A stretch of DNA of 64,000 nucleotides, taken from assembly GCF_002837185.1 (NCBI RefSeq), contig NZ_KZ478009.1, positions 1 through 64,000 of the forward strand, written 5' to 3'. The notes beneath the pieces are model-generated. The model was not told the DNA's origin, searched no databases, and worked only from the letters and a program-made list of their open reading frames with translations. This DNA is from Pseudomonas fluorescens (lineage in GTDB: Bacteria; Pseudomonadota; Gammaproteobacteria; Pseudomonadales; Pseudomonadaceae). This document shows, piece by piece, positions 15,198-23,050 of this stretch (position 1 is the first letter of the stretch; the number at the start of each line of letters is the position of its first letter). A program made the position numbers and the translations under genes.

Positions 15198-16325
15198 TTA
15201 TACGCACGCTGGCGCAAGCGGGACGGCGGTGACTCGCCAGTCGTCGCCCACAGCGCGCATGTCAGTGATCTTGAGTTGGGGAGCATCGGCCAGCTTCTCA
15301 AGCGGCCAGTCCAGCAAAGGCCGGGCAGCGGAGCCGAGGAACTTGCCGGCGACAAAAATCACGTACTCGTCGACCAGCCCTTGCTGGGCAAACGCGCCCG
15401 CCAGGCTCGGGCCGGCTTCCACCAGCACTTCGTTGACGCCACGGTTGGCAAGCGCCACCAGTGCCGAACGCAGGTCGACCTGGCCCTCCACACCCGGTAC
15501 CACCAGGCACTCGGGGCCACGGGGGAACTGGTTTTCCGCGGTCACGCACGTGATAACCAACGCCGGGCCCGCCTTGAAGAACGGCGCATCGAGCGGCACC
15601 CGCAGACGGCCGTCGATCAACACACGCAGCGGCGGGCGCGACATGGCCAGGGCGGTGGTCTCTGCATCCAGGCCCAGCTCGGCGGCGCGCACGGTCAGGC
15701 GGGCACCGTCGGCCAGCACCGTATCGGCACCGGTCAGCACCACGCTCGCTTCGGCGCGCAGGCGCTGCACGGCGGCACGCGCGGCGGGGCCGGTGATCCA
15801 TTGGCTTTCGCCGCTGGCCATGGCGGTGCGCCCGTCCAGGCTCATCGCCAACTTGACCCGCACAAACGGCAGGCCGTGTTCCATCCGCTTGAGAAAGCCT
15901 GGGTTCAGCGCTCGCGCTTGAGCTTCCAGCACGCCGCTGCGAACCTCGATGCCGGCCTGGGCCAGGCGCTGCATGCCGCGCCCGGCCACTTCCGGGTTGG
16001 GGTCCTGCATGCCTGCCACCACACGCGCCACACCGGCTGTCACCAGCGCATCGGCGCACGGCGGCGTACGGCCATGGTGGCTGCAGGGCTCGAGGGTGAC
16101 GTAGACCGTCGCGCCACGGGCCTTGTCACCGGCGGCGCGCAAGGCGTTGGGTTCGGCATGGGGCTCGCCGGTGCGCTCATGCCAGCCTTCGCCGACAATC
16201 TGCCCGTCACGCACAATCACGCAGCCCACCCGTGGGTTGGGGTGAGTGGTGTACAGGCCCTTGCGCGCCAATTCGAGGGCGCGGGCCATGTAATGGGCGT
16301 CGAGAATTGCCTGTTCAGAGGTCAT
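15198..16325 (-). CDS. ribD: Bifunctional riboflavin deaminase/reductase
   Basis: 375 residues. The N-terminal deaminase carries the zinc site His56-Ala-Glu58 with Cys81 and Cys90 (PCSHHGRTPPC). The C-terminal half (from about 155) is the NADPH-dependent reductase (KLAMSLDGRTAMASGES). It performs the second and third steps of riboflavin synthesis. The ATG overlaps the nrdR stop by four bases, so nrdR and ribD are coupled, the standard order in this family. Confidence 0.96.
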   Translation of the reverse strand: MTSEQAILDAHYMARALELARKGLYTTHPNPRVGCVIVRDGQIVGEGWHERTGEPHAEPNALRAAGDKARGATVYVTLEPCSHHGRTPPCADALVTAGVARVVAGMQDPNPEVAGRGMQRLAQAGIEVRSGVLEAQARALNPGFLKRMEHGLPFVRVKLAMSLDGRTAMASGESQWITGPAARAAVQRLRAEASVVLTGADTVLADGARLTVRAAELGLDAETTALAMSRPPLRVLIDGRLRVPLDAPFFKAGPALVITCVTAENQFPRGPECLVVPGVEGQVDLRSALVALANRGVNEVLVEAGPSLAGAFAQQGLVDEYVIFVAGKFLGSAARPLLDWPLEKLADAPQLKITDMRAVGDDWRVTAVPLAPACV

Positions 16326-16792
16326 TGTTTGGAGGGCTCACGGGCCAGTCGGTCGATCTCTTCGCGGAACTCATTGAGGTCCTGGAAGCGTCGATACACC
16401 GAGGCGAAACGGATATAGGCGACTTCGTCGAGCTTTTGCAGCTCGCCCATCACCAACTCGCCGACCACCAGGCTCTTGACCTCGCGCTCGCCGGTCGCGC
16501 GCAGCTTGTGCTTGATATGCGCCAGCGCCGCCTCCAGCCGCTCGACACTCACCGGGCGTTTTTCCAGGGCGCGCTGCATACCGGCGCGCAGTTTGTCTTC
16601 GTCGAAAGGCTGGCGGCTGCCGTCGGACTTGATCAGACGTGGCAATACCAGTTCGGCGGTTTCGAAGGTGGTGAAACGTTCACCGCAGCCAGAGGCCAGG
16701 CATTCGCGCCGGCGACGCACTTGATCGCCCTCGGCGACCAGACGCGAGTCAATGACCTTGGTGTCGTTGGCACCGCAGAAGGGACAGTGCAT
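16322..16792 (-). CDS. nrdR: Transcriptional repressor NrdR with altered zinc ribbon
   Basis: 156 residues from the ATG at 16792, which gives the canonical MHCPFCGAND start; the 21 codons further upstream in frame are not conserved. NrdR binds ATP/dATP through an ATP-cone (about 50-140) and represses ribonucleotide reductase genes. The zinc ribbon normally has two CxxC pairs. The first is present (Cys3, Cys6), but the second reads CLASGC (Cys31 and Cys36), two residues longer than the CxxC I recall from E. coli (CLVC) and other pseudomonads. The rest is typical (RFTTFE, LRATGERE, FASVYRRF). Confidence 0.92.
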   Translation of the reverse strand: MHCPFCGANDTKVIDSRLVAEGDQVRRRRECLASGCGERFTTFETAELVLPRLIKSDGSRQPFDEDKLRAGMQRALEKRPVSVERLEAALAHIKHKLRATGEREVKSLVVGELVMGELQKLDEVAYIRFASVYRRFQDLNEFREEIDRLAREPSKQ

Positions 16793-16931
16793 GGTTGGCA
16801 GGCAACAAATAAAGGGAGGGCCATGGTAGCGCATCCCCGTCGCAAGACAAGCCATAGCCTTTACGGTATATAGGCAGGCTTATATGTTTCTATTTTTTAA
16901 GCCACGGATTTTGCCCTCTCTGGAGCCGTAC

Positions 16932-17387
16932 ATGCAGTTACGACCACTTGCTCTCCTCGCCCTGTTCAGTTTTCTGGTCGCCTGCAGCAGCGAAGCCCCC
17001 AAGCCGGCCGCGCCTCAGCCAACACCCGCACAAGAGAAAAAAGTCCCCGGCATCGAAGACCTCGGCCCCCTGCCCGCCTACCAGCGGGAAATCAGCGGCA
17101 ACCTGACCAATGTGCCGGCCGGCGCCGAAGTCGAGTTGGCGCTGCTGGTGATCGACGAGCGCTCGCGCCCGCAGCAGTTGCTCGCCAGCAGCGTGCTGAC
17201 CGGCAATGGCAAGCCCCTGGCCTTTCGCCTGCGCTTCAACCCCGAAGCGTTCCCGGCCGGTGCACGGGTTGAATTGCGCGGTCGCGCCAGCCAGTCCGGC
17301 CAGTTGATCCTGCACCTGCCCGCCGTGCGCATCACCCAGGCGATCACCCAGACCACCGGCCCCCTGCAACTCGTCAAGGCGCCATGA
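16932..17387 (+). CDS. YbaY-like outer-membrane lipoprotein
   Basis: 151 residues from the ATG at 16932, which starts a lipoprotein signal: a hydrophobic stretch ends in LVAC with Cys18 to be lipidated. A Pro/Ala-rich linker follows, then a small beta domain with the YbaY pattern (ISGNLTNVPAGAEVELALLV, RLRFNPEAFPAGARVELRG). YbaY-type domains also occur in chaperones of secretion pilots; the function is unclear. The upstream ATG at 16884 would bury the signal peptide and is rejected. The stop overlaps the methyltransferase start (ATGA). Confidence 0.85.
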   Translation: MQLRPLALLALFSFLVACSSEAPKPAAPQPTPAQEKKVPGIEDLGPLPAYQREISGNLTNVPAGAEVELALLVIDERSRPQQLLASSVLTGNGKPLAFRLRFNPEAFPAGARVELRGRASQSGQLILHLPAVRITQAITQTTGPLQLVKAP

Positions 17388-18040
17388 CGCCACCGCTGCA
17401 CCTGCAACGCGCCCTGAGTGAACTGATCGGCGACGCACACTTGGTGCCCTGCCCGCTGCCGGGCACCGAGCTGTCGTTGTGGTTGCTCGACGCCGACAAC
17501 ATGGACCGTGCCTTCAGCCAGGAAGAAACCCGGCGCATCCTGCATGAACCGCCCTACTGGAGCTTCTGCTGGGCCAGCGGCCTGGCACTGGCGCGCTATC
17601 TGGCGGCGAACCCCGAATGGGTGGCGGGCAAGCGCGTGCTGGATTTCGGCGCCGGCTCCGGCGTGGCCGCGATTGCGGCCGCCAAGGCCGGGGCATTGGA
17701 GGTGGTGGCGTGCGACCTTGACCCGCTGGCGCTGGCGGCTTGCCGGGCGAATGCCGAGCTCAATGCTGTGGCACTGAGTTATTCAACCGATTTCTTTGCA
17801 GAGGCTGATCGTTTCGACCTGATTCTGGTGGCCGACGTGCTTTACGATCGCGCCAACCTGCCGCTGCTGGATCAGTTCCTGACCCGTGGCCGCGAAGCGC
17901 TGGTGGCGGACTCGCGGGTACGCGATTTCCAGCATCCGGATTATCGGCGGCTGGACATCCTCGAGGCGCTGACCCTGCCGGACCTGGCCGAGCCGTGGGA
18001 GTTTCGCAAGGTGAGCCTGTACCATTCGCGGCGCCCTTAA
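17384..18040 (+). CDS. Class I SAM-dependent methyltransferase (ETFB-lysine / Nnt1-like)
   Basis: 218 residues. PPYWSFCWASG (56-66) is the hallmark of the METTL20/Nnt1-like group of protein methyltransferases. The SAM-binding motif VLDFGAGSGVAAIAAAK is at 85-101, with the acidic ribose-binding residue in CDLDPLALAACRAN. The probable substrate is a lysine on a protein such as electron transfer flavoprotein, by analogy only. It is translationally coupled to the preceding lipoprotein. Confidence 0.82.
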   Translation: MTPPLHLQRALSELIGDAHLVPCPLPGTELSLWLLDADNMDRAFSQEETRRILHEPPYWSFCWASGLALARYLAANPEWVAGKRVLDFGAGSGVAAIAAAKAGALEVVACDLDPLALAACRANAELNAVALSYSTDFFAEADRFDLILVADVLYDRANLPLLDQFLTRGREALVADSRVRDFQHPDYRRLDILEALTLPDLAEPWEFRKVSLYHSRRP

Positions 18041-18044
18041 GGCC

Positions 18045-18068
18045 ATCGCGGGCAAGCCCGCTCCCACA
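18045..18068. repeat. Solitary REP element
   Basis: A single unpaired copy beginning ATCGCGGGCAAGCCCGCTCC five bases after the methyltransferase stop. Its internal GCGGGC and GCCCGC arms form a hairpin. No inverted partner was found in the gap. Confidence 0.85.
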
Positions 18069-18193
18069 GGGGAATGCAGTTCAAAATCGGCGAACGGGTT
18101 CGTCTGCCAAAGCGGTCTCGAGTCCACGATGCTTTCGGCCAACCGCGCCAGCCCTTATAGTTGCCCCCATTCCCGCTTTATTCGAGACGCCTC

Positions 18194-19066
18194 ATGAGTG
18201 AGCCCACGCCGTACATCTTCGACGTCACCACCGCCAACTTCGAGCAGGCGGTGATTCAGAACTCTTTCGAAAAACCTGTGCTGGTGGACTTCTGGGCCGA
18301 GTGGTGTGCGCCGTGCAAGGCGCTGATGCCGATGCTGGCGCAGATTGCCGAGAGTTATCGCGGTGAGTTGCTGCTGGCCAAGGTCGATTGCGAAGCCGAG
18401 CAGGACATCGTTGCGCGTTTCGGTATTCAGAGCCTGCCGACGGTGGTGCTGTTCAAGGACGGTCAGCCGGTGGATGGGTTTGCCGGGGCGCAGCCGGAGT
18501 CGGCGGTGCGAGCGATGCTCGAGCCCCATGTGCAGATGCCGCCACCGGCTGCGGCCGATCCACTGGAGCAGGCACAAGCGCTGTTTGCCGAGGGCCGCAT
18601 CAGCGATGCCGAAGCCCTGCTGGTAGCGCTGCTGGGCGAAGACAACACCAACGCCGCCGCGCTGATCCTGTACGCGCGTTGCCTGGCCGAGCGCGGTGAA
18701 CTGGATGAAGCCCAAACCGTGCTGGACGCCGTAAAAGGCGACGACCACAAGGCCGCTCTCGCCGGAGCCAAGGCGCAAATCACCTTCCTGCGCCAGGCTG
18801 CCGACCTGCCGGACGCCGCCGACCTGAAAAGCCGCCTGGCGCAGAACCCGCAGGATGACGAAGCGGCCTATCAGTTGAGCATTCAACAACTGGCGCGCCA
18901 GCAATACGACGCCGCGCTGGAAGGCCTGCTCAAGCTGTTTATCCGCAATCGCAGCTACAGCGAAGGCTTGCCACACAAGACCTTGCTGCAGGTGTTCGAA
19001 CTGCTGGGCAACGATCACCCGCTGGTCACGGTGTACCGCCGCAAATTGTTCGCCGCGCTGTACTAA
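18194..19066 (+). CDS. cnoX: Thioredoxin/TPR chaperone (YbbN/CnoX family)
   Basis: 290 residues from the ATG at 18194 (MSEPTPYIFDV). An N-terminal thioredoxin domain (about 1-110) has an intact CAPC site at 38-41, unlike E. coli CnoX, whose site is not a normal CxxC. TPR-like helices fill the rest (LEQAQALFAEGRISDAEALL and so on). In E. coli the family holds unfolded, oxidation-prone proteins and passes them to GroEL or DnaK. An intact CxxC suggests real redox activity here. The gene stands alone between REP-type elements. Confidence 0.9.
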   Translation: MSEPTPYIFDVTTANFEQAVIQNSFEKPVLVDFWAEWCAPCKALMPMLAQIAESYRGELLLAKVDCEAEQDIVARFGIQSLPTVVLFKDGQPVDGFAGAQPESAVRAMLEPHVQMPPPAAADPLEQAQALFAEGRISDAEALLVALLGEDNTNAAALILYARCLAERGELDEAQTVLDAVKGDDHKAALAGAKAQITFLRQAADLPDAADLKSRLAQNPQDDEAAYQLSIQQLARQQYDAALEGLLKLFIRNRSYSEGLPHKTLLQVFELLGNDHPLVTVYRRKLFAALY

Positions 19067-19075
19067 CCCTCGCCC

Positions 19076-19175
19076 TGTAGGAGCGAGCTTGCTCGCGAAG
19101 GCCGTCAACGATAACGCGAACATCCTGGATGAACGCGGCGCCTACGCGTTTTTCGCGAGCAAGCTGGCTCCTACA
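19076..19175. repeat. REPIN (GTAGGAGCGAGCTTGC family)
   Basis: The left arm begins TGTAGGAGCGAGCTTGCTCG at 19076; the inverted arm TTCGCGAGCAAGCTGGCTCC begins about 19151 and runs on to 19175. It differs from both other REPIN classes in the window. Its right end contains the stop codon of the convergent gene at 19171. Confidence 0.88.
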
Positions 19176-19515
19176 AAGCGTCGATCCAGGTGTACAGCGG
19201 CGTGTCTGCGCCGCTGGTCACTTTCACTTTGGCGCTGTGGCGCAGGCGCACCAGCAGGCGCTTGCCCGCGGCGGCATCGCCGGCCAACCCTTCCAGTTGA
19301 TCGAGCAATTCCAGGCCGCTGAGCTGCCCGGCGTTGCGTAACAGATCCTGGGCGTTCTGCCACAGATCCTCACTTTGCCTGACCGGTACCGCCGTCGACT
19401 CGGCCGGCACCGGGGCGGCCTGCAATTGTGCGCCCAGTCGCGCCCAATCGCCGTCGTCCAGTTCCAGGGTCAAGTCCACCGGCAGGTCGCCGACGGTTCC
19501 ACGAATTCGCAACAT
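19171..19515 (-). CDS. Small conserved-type protein of unknown function
   Basis: 114 residues from the ATG at 19515 (MLRIRGTVGDLPVDLTLELD), chosen because GGGAGTAAGGACG precedes it; a longer version to 19587 has no such site. The N-terminus looks like a small beta sheet, the middle is Ala/Pro-rich and the C-terminus is helical. There is no signal peptide or membrane segment. The TAG stop lies inside the right arm of the REPIN. In the PA4062-like position it sits head to head with the zinc cluster, but no function can be assigned. Confidence 0.75.
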   Translation of the reverse strand: MLRIRGTVGDLPVDLTLELDDGDWARLGAQLQAAPVPAESTAVPVRQSEDLWQNAQDLLRNAGQLSGLELLDQLEGLAGDAAAGKRLLVRLRHSAKVKVTSGADTPLYTWIDAL

Positions 19516-19600
19516 CGTCCTTACTCCCGCATTTTTTCTGACGGACATGCTCCCATGCAGCTTGCGCAACGCCAAGCGGACGGTCAAACTCTCGGCACTA

Positions 19601-19622
19601 TTGTTATAAGATCACATAACAA
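19601..19622. promoter_or_regulatory. Zur-like operator of the zinc cluster
   Basis: TTGTTAT (19601-19607) and ATAACAA (19616-19622) are perfect complements 8 bases apart. Within it, TGTTATAAGATCACA matches a Zur-type TGTTATAATATAACA palindrome at 13 of 15 positions. It lies 24 bases before the first gene of the cluster. Zur represses such genes when zinc is plentiful. My recollection is that the homologous PA4063-PA4066 genes are Zur-controlled. Confidence 0.6.
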
Positions 19623-19646
19623 AACTTTCATCTGTGGAGTCCTGTC

Positions 19647-20270
19647 ATGCGCCGTCTGCTGCTTGCTTTGCCGTTTGCCCTGCTGCCTCTGGCTGTCGCT
19701 CACGCCCATGAAGATCATGATCATGAGCATGGCAGCCTCGGCGCTCACGAACACGGTGTGGGCCGTCTCAATGCAGTGCTGGACGGCCAGAGCCTGGAGC
19801 TTGAGCTGGACAGCCCGGCGATGAACCTGGTGGGTTTCGAACATGTCGCGACCAGTGCCGCCGACAAAGCCAAAGTCGCCGCCGCGCGCAAACAGCTGGA
19901 AAGTCCGCTGGCACTGTTCAACGTGCCCAAGGCCGCCGGTTGCGTCGTCAGCGCCCAGGCACTCAACAGCCCGCTGTTCGGCGACAAGCCCGAGGCCGAT
20001 CATGATGGCGACAACGGCGATGATGGCGATGACAATGACCATGCCACCGACGGCAAAGGCGCTGCCGCCCATGAGCATCATCATGACCACAGCGACATCC
20101 ATGCCCACTACCAGTTCACCTGCGCCAAGCCAGAGGCACTGAGCAACCTGGACCTGAGCCAAGTGTTCAAGACCTTCCCTGCCACCCGGAAAATTCAGGT
20201 ACAACTGATCGGCCCGAGCGGCCAGCAAGGTGCTGACGCGACCGCCACTGCAGCCACCCTGAAGTTCTGA
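19647..20270 (+). CDS. His/Asp-rich periplasmic DUF2796 protein
   Basis: 207 residues with a signal peptide (cleavage near Ala20, VAHA|HEDHD). The mature protein opens with HEDHDHEHGSLGAHEHG, and a second His/Asp-rich stretch lies at about 113-152 (HEHHHDHSDIHAH); both are plausible zinc ligands. The remainder has the DUF2796 pattern. It is the first gene after the Zur-like box and is followed within 7 bases by the ABC genes. It is probably a periplasmic zinc-binding partner of that transporter; direction of transport and ligand are inferred. Confidence 0.88.
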   Translation: MRRLLLALPFALLPLAVAHAHEDHDHEHGSLGAHEHGVGRLNAVLDGQSLELELDSPAMNLVGFEHVATSAADKAKVAAARKQLESPLALFNVPKAAGCVVSAQALNSPLFGDKPEADHDGDNGDDGDDNDHATDGKGAAAHEHHHDHSDIHAHYQFTCAKPEALSNLDLSQVFKTFPATRKIQVQLIGPSGQQGADATATAATLKF

Positions 20271-20276
20271 GTTGAC

Positions 20277-20987
20277 ATGACCGAAGCATTGATCGAACTG
20301 TCCGACCTGGGCTTCAACTGGCCCGGTCACCCCCAGTTGCTGGACATCCCCGCGTTCCGCCTGGAGCCGGGGCAAACCCTGTTCCTCAAGGGTCCGAGCG
20401 GCAGTGGCAAAACCACCTTGCTCGGGCTGCTTGGCGGTGTGCAGAAACCCAGCCGAGGCAGTATCCGCCTGCTCGGCCAGGAGCTGACCGAACTGTCTGC
20501 CGGTGCCCGTGACCGTTTTCGCGTAGACCACACCGGCTACATCTTCCAGCAGTTCAACCTGCTGCCGTTTTTGTCGGTGCGCGAAAACGTCGAGCTGCCT
20601 TGCCACTTCTCCAAACTGCGGGCACAGCGCGCGGCCCAGCGCCACGGCAGTGTCGACCAGGCCGCAGCGACCTTGCTTGCGCACCTGGGTTTGAACGACC
20701 CGGACTTGCTCGAGCGCCGCGCCGATTCGCTGTCCATCGGCCAGCAACAACGGGTGGCCGCCGCCCGCGCGCTGATCGGTCAGCCGGAACTGGTGATCGC
20801 CGACGAGCCCACCTCGGCTCTGGACTACGACGCCCGCGAGGCATTCATCCAGCTGCTGTTCGCCGAATGCCGCGAAGCGGGTGCCAGCCTGTTGTTTGTC
20901 AGCCACGACCAAAGCCTGGCCCCGCTGTTCGACCGCAACCTGTCGCTGGCCGAACTCAATCGCGCCGCCACGCCCGCAGAGGTTTGA
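20277..20987 (+). CDS. ABC transporter ATPase, MacB/LolD type
   Basis: 236 residues. Walker A GPSGSGKT at 39-46, Q-loop near 91-92, signature LSIGQQQ at 152-158 and Walker B LVIADEP at 172-178. The family drives FtsX-like permeases that act mechanically on periplasmic substrates or lipoproteins rather than moving ions. It is directly followed by its permease. Synteny with PA4064 supports zinc-responsive expression. Confidence 0.92.
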   Translation: MTEALIELSDLGFNWPGHPQLLDIPAFRLEPGQTLFLKGPSGSGKTTLLGLLGGVQKPSRGSIRLLGQELTELSAGARDRFRVDHTGYIFQQFNLLPFLSVRENVELPCHFSKLRAQRAAQRHGSVDQAAATLLAHLGLNDPDLLERRADSLSIGQQQRVAAARALIGQPELVIADEPTSALDYDAREAFIQLLFAECREAGASLLFVSHDQSLAPLFDRNLSLAELNRAATPAEV

Positions 20988-20988
20988 G

Positions 20989-22254
20989 ATGTATCTGTTT
21001 CGTCTGGCCATGGCCAGCCTGGCTAACCGCCGCTTTACCGCCATCCTCACCGCCTTCGCCATCGCGCTTTCCGTCTGCTTGTTGCTGGCGGTGGAGCGCG
21101 TGCGCGTTGAAGCGCGCAACAGCTTCGCCAGCACCATCAGCGGCACCGACCTGATCGTCGGGGCGCGCTCGGGCTCGGTGAACCTGCTGCTGTACTCGGT
21201 GTTTCGCATCGGCAACGCCACCAATAACATCCGCTGGGACAGCTACGAGCACTTCGCCGCCAACCCCCAGGTGAAATGGGCGATTCCGATTTCCCTGGGC
21301 GATTCCCATCGCGGTTACCGCGTGATGGGTACCAACGAGTCCTACTTCGAGCATTACCAGTACGGTCGCAAACAGAACCTCGAACTGGCCAGCGGCCGCG
21401 CCTTTGCCACCGACCCGTTCGAAGTGGTGCTTGGCGCCGAGGTCGCCGACGCCCTGCACTACAAGCTCGGCGACAAGCTGGTGCTGGCCCACGGCGTGGC
21501 GGTGGTCAGCCTGGTCAAGCACGATGACAAGCCCTTCACCGTGGTCGGCATCCTCAAACGCACCGGCACGCCGGTGGACCGCACGCTGCATATCAGCCTC
21601 GGCGGCATGGAAGCGATCCACATCGACTGGCACAACGGTGTCCCGGCCCAGGGCAAAGGCCGTATCAGCGCCGATCAGGCGCGCAATATGGACCTGACCC
21701 CGCAAGCCATCACCGCGTTCATGCTCGGTTTGAACAACAAGATTTCCACCTTCGCCCTGCAACGGGAAATCAATGAATTCCGTGGCGAGCCGATGCTGGC
21801 GATTCTGCCGGGCGTGGCATTGCAAGAGCTGTGGAGCATGATGGGCACGGCCGAAAAAGCCTTGTTCGTGATCTCGTTGTTCGTGGTGCTGACCGGTTTG
21901 ATCGGCATGCTCACAGCGATTCTCACCAGCCTCAACGAACGCCGCCGAGAGATGGCGATCCTGCGCTCGGTGGGCGCACGGCCTTGGCATATCGCAACAC
22001 TTTTGATCTTCGAGGCCTTCGCGCTGGCGCTGTCCGGCGTGGTGGCAGGTCTTGGTTTGCTGTACCTGTGCATCGGCGCATCGCGCGGTTATTTGCAGGC
22101 CAACTACGGGCTGGACCTGCCGATGGCATGGCCGAGCGAATATGAATGGACGTTGCTCGCCGGTATCCTGGCGGCGGCGCTGTTGATGGGCAGCGTGCCT
22201 GCATGGCGTGCCTATCGCCAGTCGTTGGCCGATGGGCTGTCGATTAGGCTGTAG
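20989..22254 (+). CDS. FtsX/MacB-type permease
   Basis: 421 residues from the ATG at 20989, one base after the ATPase stop; the longer in-frame version overlaps the ATPase. An N-terminal membrane segment (about 15-35) is followed by a large periplasmic MacB-like core domain and three C-terminal segments (LFVISLFVVLTGLIGMLTAI, LIFEAFALALSGVVAGLGLL, LLAGILAAALLMG). The cytoplasmic loop ERRREMAILRSVGA is the ATPase-coupling motif. With the ATPase it forms a dimeric machine; partners are the DUF2796 and DUF3299 proteins. Confidence 0.9.
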   Translation: MYLFRLAMASLANRRFTAILTAFAIALSVCLLLAVERVRVEARNSFASTISGTDLIVGARSGSVNLLLYSVFRIGNATNNIRWDSYEHFAANPQVKWAIPISLGDSHRGYRVMGTNESYFEHYQYGRKQNLELASGRAFATDPFEVVLGAEVADALHYKLGDKLVLAHGVAVVSLVKHDDKPFTVVGILKRTGTPVDRTLHISLGGMEAIHIDWHNGVPAQGKGRISADQARNMDLTPQAITAFMLGLNNKISTFALQREINEFRGEPMLAILPGVALQELWSMMGTAEKALFVISLFVVLTGLIGMLTAILTSLNERRREMAILRSVGARPWHIATLLIFEAFALALSGVVAGLGLLYLCIGASRGYLQANYGLDLPMAWPSEYEWTLLAGILAAALLMGSVPAWRAYRQSLADGLSIRL

Positions 22255-22274
22255 AACTGCAGCTGCAGGTTTTT

Positions 22275-22348
22275 AGCTGCAAGCTGCAAGCTGCAAGCAA
22301 ATCGGCTTTTACTTGTAGCTTGCAGCTTGTAGCTTGCCGCTTGCAGCT
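22275..22348. repeat. Palindrome built of 7-base repeats (GCTGCAA / TTGCAGC)
   Basis: The left arm has AGCTGCA units repeating every 7 bases from 22275 (AGCTGCAAGCTGCAAGCTGC). The right arm (about 22309-22348) carries the complementary CTTGCAG/CTTGTAG units. Folded, they make a long imperfect hairpin 19 bases before the DUF3299 start and inside a transcription unit. It belongs to none of the REP classes in the window. Confidence 0.8.
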
Positions 22349-22366
22349 ACCCACTAAGGAGTCTTC

Positions 22367-22888
22367 ATGCATCGTGCCCTGTTTGCCCTGTTGCTGCTGG
22401 TGGCCGTACCTGCCTGGGCCGAGGAGCAGCCCCGGGATTTGTCCTGGCAGGAAATGATCCCGCCGGATGCGCCACCGGAAGTGCCCAATATGAAACCGCT
22501 GCACGACCTGTCGAACATGGCCGATGCCTTGTCCGTCGAGGCCGCGCCCGCCGCCAAACAGGACTTGCCCAACGCGCCGGTGGTGCAGAGCCTCGACGGC
22601 CGGCACATTCGTTTGCCGGGGTATATCGTGCCGCTGGAGGTGAGCGAAGAGGGCCGCACCACCGAGTTCCTGCTGGTACCGTATTTCGGCGCGTGCATCC
22701 ATGTGCCGCCACCGCCGTCGAACCAGATCGTGCACGTGAAAAGCGAAGTCGGCGTGAAACTCGACGAGCTGTACCAGCCGTACTGGATCGAAGGCGCGAT
22801 GCAGGTCAAGCCGTCGTCCAGCGAATTGGCCGACGCCGGTTACCAGATGGATGCCGAGAAGATCTACATGTACGAGCTGGAGGAATAA
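22367..22888 (+). CDS. Periplasmic DUF3299 protein
   Basis: 173 residues with a signal peptide (cleavage near Ala18, AWA|EEQPR). DUF3299 landmarks are RLPGYIVPLEV, EFLLVPYFGACIHVPPPP and the single conserved Cys in GACIH. The domain has an OB-like beta fold. It is the last gene of the zinc cluster (PA4066-like) and has AAGGAG ahead of the ATG. A terminator follows. The precise role is unknown; it probably works with the FtsX-type transporter. Confidence 0.88.
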   Translation: MHRALFALLLLVAVPAWAEEQPRDLSWQEMIPPDAPPEVPNMKPLHDLSNMADALSVEAAPAAKQDLPNAPVVQSLDGRHIRLPGYIVPLEVSEEGRTTEFLLVPYFGACIHVPPPPSNQIVHVKSEVGVKLDELYQPYWIEGAMQVKPSSSELADAGYQMDAEKIYMYELEE

Positions 22889-22918
22889 TCCCTCCCCTCA
22901 AACACACCGAAGATCAAA

Positions 22919-22953
22919 TGTGGGAGGGGGCGTGCTCCCTCCCACAGTTTTTT
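22919..22953 (+). terminator. Terminator built from a REP-like sequence
   Basis: TGTGGGAGGG pairs with CCCTCCCACA across an 8-base loop and is followed by a G and six T (22948-22953). It fits a Rho-independent terminator for the zinc cluster, yet the stem is the same GTGGGAGGGGGC sequence as the REPINs, so a REP seems to have been used as a terminator. Confidence 0.75.
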
Positions 22954-22973
22954 GCGGCGTGGTTAGCCTTTCA

Positions 22974-22987
22974 TTGAGCTGAGTCAA
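22974..22987. promoter_or_regulatory. ANR/FNR-like box upstream of oprG
   Basis: TTGAGCTGAGTCAA keeps both TTGA and TCAA outer half-sites of the TTGAT-N4-ATCAA consensus; positions 5 and 10 differ. P. aeruginosa oprG is known to respond to anaerobiosis through ANR. The site ends 63 bases before the start codon. Confidence 0.45.
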
Positions 22988-23009
22988 AAGATCGAGCGGA
23001 ACGATCTTT
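22987..23009 (+). promoter_or_regulatory. Stem-loop in the oprG leader
   Basis: AAAGATCG (22987-22994) and CGATCTTT (23002-23009) are exact complements with a 7-base loop. There is no T-run beyond TTT, and the element is 42 bases before the ATG. It may be an operator or an mRNA-stability hairpin. Confidence 0.45.
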
Positions 23010-23050
23010 ACCATTGGACGTACAACTTTTAACGTCCTTCTGGAGCTCCC

